Assembly: GCA_002714465.1 (NCBI GenBank)
Contig: PAXL01000017.1
Coordinates: 95,381 to 130,880, forward strand
DNA: 35,500 nucleotides
Origin: Gemmatimonadota bacterium
Lineage (GTDB): Bacteria > Latescibacterota > UBA2968
Direction: 5' to 3'
Both the position numbers and the translations under genes were made by a program. Below are positions 31,482 through 35,500 of the stretch, in pieces (the first letter of the stretch is position 1; every line of letters starts with the position of its first letter). The notes under the pieces are model-generated. The model was not told where the DNA came from and ran no database searches. It was given only the letters and a program-made list of their open reading frames with translations.

Positions 31482-32741
31482 ATGGACTTCGACGAGGAAT
31501 TCGAACAGAGACTGATAGCGTTTTTCGGGGATGGAGCCTCGTGCGAAGGGCCGTTGGCGCATTGTGGGTCGGGGCGACGGCTTCATGGGATTGACCTTCG
31601 CAAAAAGCTCACACCGAAGCAGGTCGAGTGCTTGGTGGATGCACTCGCCCATTACGGCGTTGTCAACATCCCCGGACAGGAACTGGAAAGCTTCTCGCTG
31701 GCACATTTCGAGCGCTTCGCCAACCATTTCGGCGCTCCAGTACCTCACCCCAACAACTTCATGCGCGGTGGTAAGCTCGCGCAATCCGATGGGTCGTCCG
31801 ACGGGCCGATTGATTGGGTTCCGTTCGAGCGTCGTAGGGTGGCGGCTGTCAATGCCGCTTTCCCGGGAGAGCTCGAATGTCTTCCGCACGAATCGCCGAC
31901 CGTTCTGGTCGTCTCTAACTTTAGGGGTAAGGTGGCCGAAACCACCGACGAAAGCTACTTCATCGACAAAAACCGTTTGCAGGTTCAGACGAGCGAACAC
32001 GAGCCAATCAAGGTGAGTCAGGGCGGCTCTTGGCATACGGACATCGAGTATGAGCCTCTCCCGATCTACGTGTCGATGTTCTTGGTACACCGTTCTCCGA
32101 CCGCCCGTAACGAGCATGGAACTTGGGTGGAGAACCCTAGAGACGAGACCGCGCATCCCTACTACGATGACTCGGACCCCGATTTGATACGCTTGCGGAA
32201 GCGTCTGCCGCTGAACGGGGAGACAGCCTTTGCGGACACGGCAGCGGCTTTCGCTGCGCTCCCGGATGTGGAGAAAGCTTCTCTCGAACAAGTGAAATTG
32301 AGACGACGTCTTAATGAGGGAGACGAAGGCTGGCTTGCACCGCTCGTCAGAACGAACCCGATATCCGGTGTAAAGTCGCTGCACAGCCCTATCTGGGCGT
32401 CGAGACCTCGCGTCCGTCCTGCAGTCGATGTAGACGGGATGTCGGCAAATGAGTCTCGTGAATTCCTAGATCGACTTGAGGCCCATTGTCTGCAGCCCGA
32501 ATTTCGATACGACCACCTGCACATTCCTGGCGACGTGACGATCTGGGACAATTACATGACCCTCCATAACTCGCCGCCCCTCAAATCGAACATCAACTCT
32601 ATCGACGACGCCCGACTGCTATACCGGCTCAGCTGCAAGGGTGAGCCGGCACTGATTCTGCCGCGAAATGACTCTCAGGATTGGCTAAATGCGCACATCA
32701 CGGGCAGTTACACCACGTCGGACGAAATACTGAATTTTTGA
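31482..32741 (+). CDS. TauD/TfdA-family Fe(II)/2-oxoglutarate-dependent dioxygenase
   Basis: 419 residues; GGGAGGA lies 3 bases before the ATG. Iron ligands are visible: H185-T-D187 in GGSWHTDIEYEPLP and distal H362 in YMTLHNSPP, with R382 in LLYRLSCKG as the 2-oxoglutarate-binding arginine. The N-terminal part (HYGVVNIPGQELESFSLAHF) matches the TauD fold. It is longer than taurine dioxygenase (~280 residues), with inserts around 95-165 and 215-300, so it belongs to a divergent branch and the substrate is unknown. No sulfonate transport genes are nearby. Divergent from the AlkX-like gene. Confidence 0.85.
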   Translation: MDFDEEFEQRLIAFFGDGASCEGPLAHCGSGRRLHGIDLRKKLTPKQVECLVDALAHYGVVNIPGQELESFSLAHFERFANHFGAPVPHPNNFMRGGKLAQSDGSSDGPIDWVPFERRRVAAVNAAFPGELECLPHESPTVLVVSNFRGKVAETTDESYFIDKNRLQVQTSEHEPIKVSQGGSWHTDIEYEPLPIYVSMFLVHRSPTARNEHGTWVENPRDETAHPYYDDSDPDLIRLRKRLPLNGETAFADTAAAFAALPDVEKASLEQVKLRRRLNEGDEGWLAPLVRTNPISGVKSLHSPIWASRPRVRPAVDVDGMSANESREFLDRLEAHCLQPEFRYDHLHIPGDVTIWDNYMTLHNSPPLKSNINSIDDARLLYRLSCKGEPALILPRNDSQDWLNAHITGSYTTSDEILNF

Positions 32742-32768
32742 TTGATACTGTTGAACCAGCACGAATAC

Positions 32769-32804
32769 AAAAGGCCCTGAGAACCGACAAGATCTCAGGG
32801 CCTT
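32769..32804 (-). terminator. Intrinsic terminator of the IDH gene (may act both ways)
   Basis: 12-bp perfect stem AAGGCCCTGAGA/TCTCAGGGCCTT (32771-32782, 32793-32804), 10-base loop. On the minus strand it ends in TTTT and lies 22 bases after the IDH stop. On the plus strand the T-run is only two bases, so it is better for IDH than for the dioxygenase gene. Confidence 0.8.
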
Positions 32805-32826
32805 CATACTGATCGTCGACTCGTCT

Positions 32827-35127
<2,301 letters not shown>

Positions 35128-35260
35128 CTATTCGCTTTGTCACCGATTCCAAGCGCCCAAAGTGCCTGTTTACCCATGAAACCCATCGAGTCTGCCCGGA
35201 TTGGTGGATTTAGGTGTCAAGTAGAGAAAAATATCAGCGTTGTGATAAGGCGAGGGCTCG

Positions 35261-35500
35261 TTGAGCCTGCGGCACGTTTACCTTCCACTGAAGGATGTGA
35301 ACCTCCGATATGATGTCGGAGTTCTTGGGAACTTGGTCGGCGAGATAATCCAGGAGCAGGCGGGCAAGGCGGTATTCGAACACGTCGAAACGACAACACG
35401 AGCCGCGGTCCACAGACGCGAAGGCGATCGGTCCGGCAAGAAGACCTACGCGATCCTCATCGGAACCGTCCACGGGATTTCTCAGGGCATCCAGAACACA
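35261..35500 (+). CDS. ppc: Phosphoenolpyruvate carboxylase, N-terminal end (partial)
   Basis: 80 codons reaching the right edge. The beginning of PEP carboxylase is recognisable in NLRYDVGVLGNLVGEIIQEQ followed by AGKAVFEHVETTTRAAVHRR, the LG.LLG..i.e..G..lf..vE..R pattern that opens the family. PEP carboxylase makes oxaloacetate from PEP and bicarbonate to refill the TCA cycle. TTG 35261 is chosen because GAGGG lies 4 bases upstream; GTG 35297 is possible but its Shine-Dalgarno is too close. The 208-base gap to the divergent IDH must hold both promoters, but I could not choose convincing boxes. Confidence 0.75.
   Translation, partial: MSLRHVYLPLKDVNLRYDVGVLGNLVGEIIQEQAGKAVFEHVETTTRAAVHRREGDRSGKKTYAILIGTVHGISQGIQNT

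Overview
The window is ordinary-looking bacterial chromosome, GC-rich by eye and densely packed. I see no phage, insertion sequence, CRISPR array, tRNA or rRNA. The source is probably an uncultured Gram-negative of the wider FCB assemblage (Latescibacterota, Gemmatimonadota or Marinimicrobia-like). This rests on a short primary-type sigma factor without region 1.1, glycine decarboxylase split into two subunits, a DUF4837 lipoprotein, abundant SUMF1/sulfatase/TauD-type genes, and periplasmic proteins with signal peptides. The placement is inference; a marker-gene tree would be needed to settle it.

Layout. 1-1900 (+): the tail of an NtrC-type response regulator, a sigma-70 factor and a small VOC protein, closed by a very strong 24-bp-stem terminator. 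2200-9500 (-): one tightly packed operon from a near-consensus promoter at 9473-9501, in the order PfkB kinase, hflK, hflC, MA-type peptidase, coaE, gcvPA, gcvPB, with 4-base overlaps or very short gaps at nearly every junction. 9700-11780 (-): recG. From a strong divergent promoter (+): a TPR plus type-1 periplasmic-binding protein resembling LpoA in architecture, then sbcD-sbcC-alr, a DUF4837 lipoprotein and a DUF502 membrane protein broken by one in-frame TAA. 21300-22800: small and doubtful reading frames, AhpD, and a 52-residue membrane protein with its own terminator. 22890-26850: two SUMF1-domain proteins, an enlarged GroES-like protein and a Cys-type sulfatase. 27000-28100: a doubtful reading frame and a secreted hypothetical. 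28200-30050 (+): a VKOR / SurA-N-like / DsbA triple-domain protein. 30100-32750: an AlkX/YcaQ-type glycosylase divergent from an Fe(II)/2-oxoglutarate dioxygenase. 32830-35500: monomeric isocitrate dehydrogenase divergent from the start of PEP carboxylase.

How they work together. The left half combines one-carbon/glycine metabolism, CoA synthesis and membrane-protease control (HflKC) on one transcript. RecG, SbcCD and the AlkX-like protein are DNA-repair functions. VKOR-DsbA, AhpD and the GroES-like protein concern thiol redox and folding. IDH and PEP carboxylase sit divergently at the 2-oxoglutarate/oxaloacetate branch of central carbon metabolism.

I did not find a clearly new multi-gene system. 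The best leads are the three-domain disulfide enzyme, the LpoA-like protein outside its usual context, two SUMF1 proteins lacking the FGE cysteines beside a cytoplasmic Cys-type sulfatase, an alanine racemase with no canonical start codon, the interrupted DUF502 gene, and an 18-bp perfect palindrome in front of a SUMF1-GroES operon.
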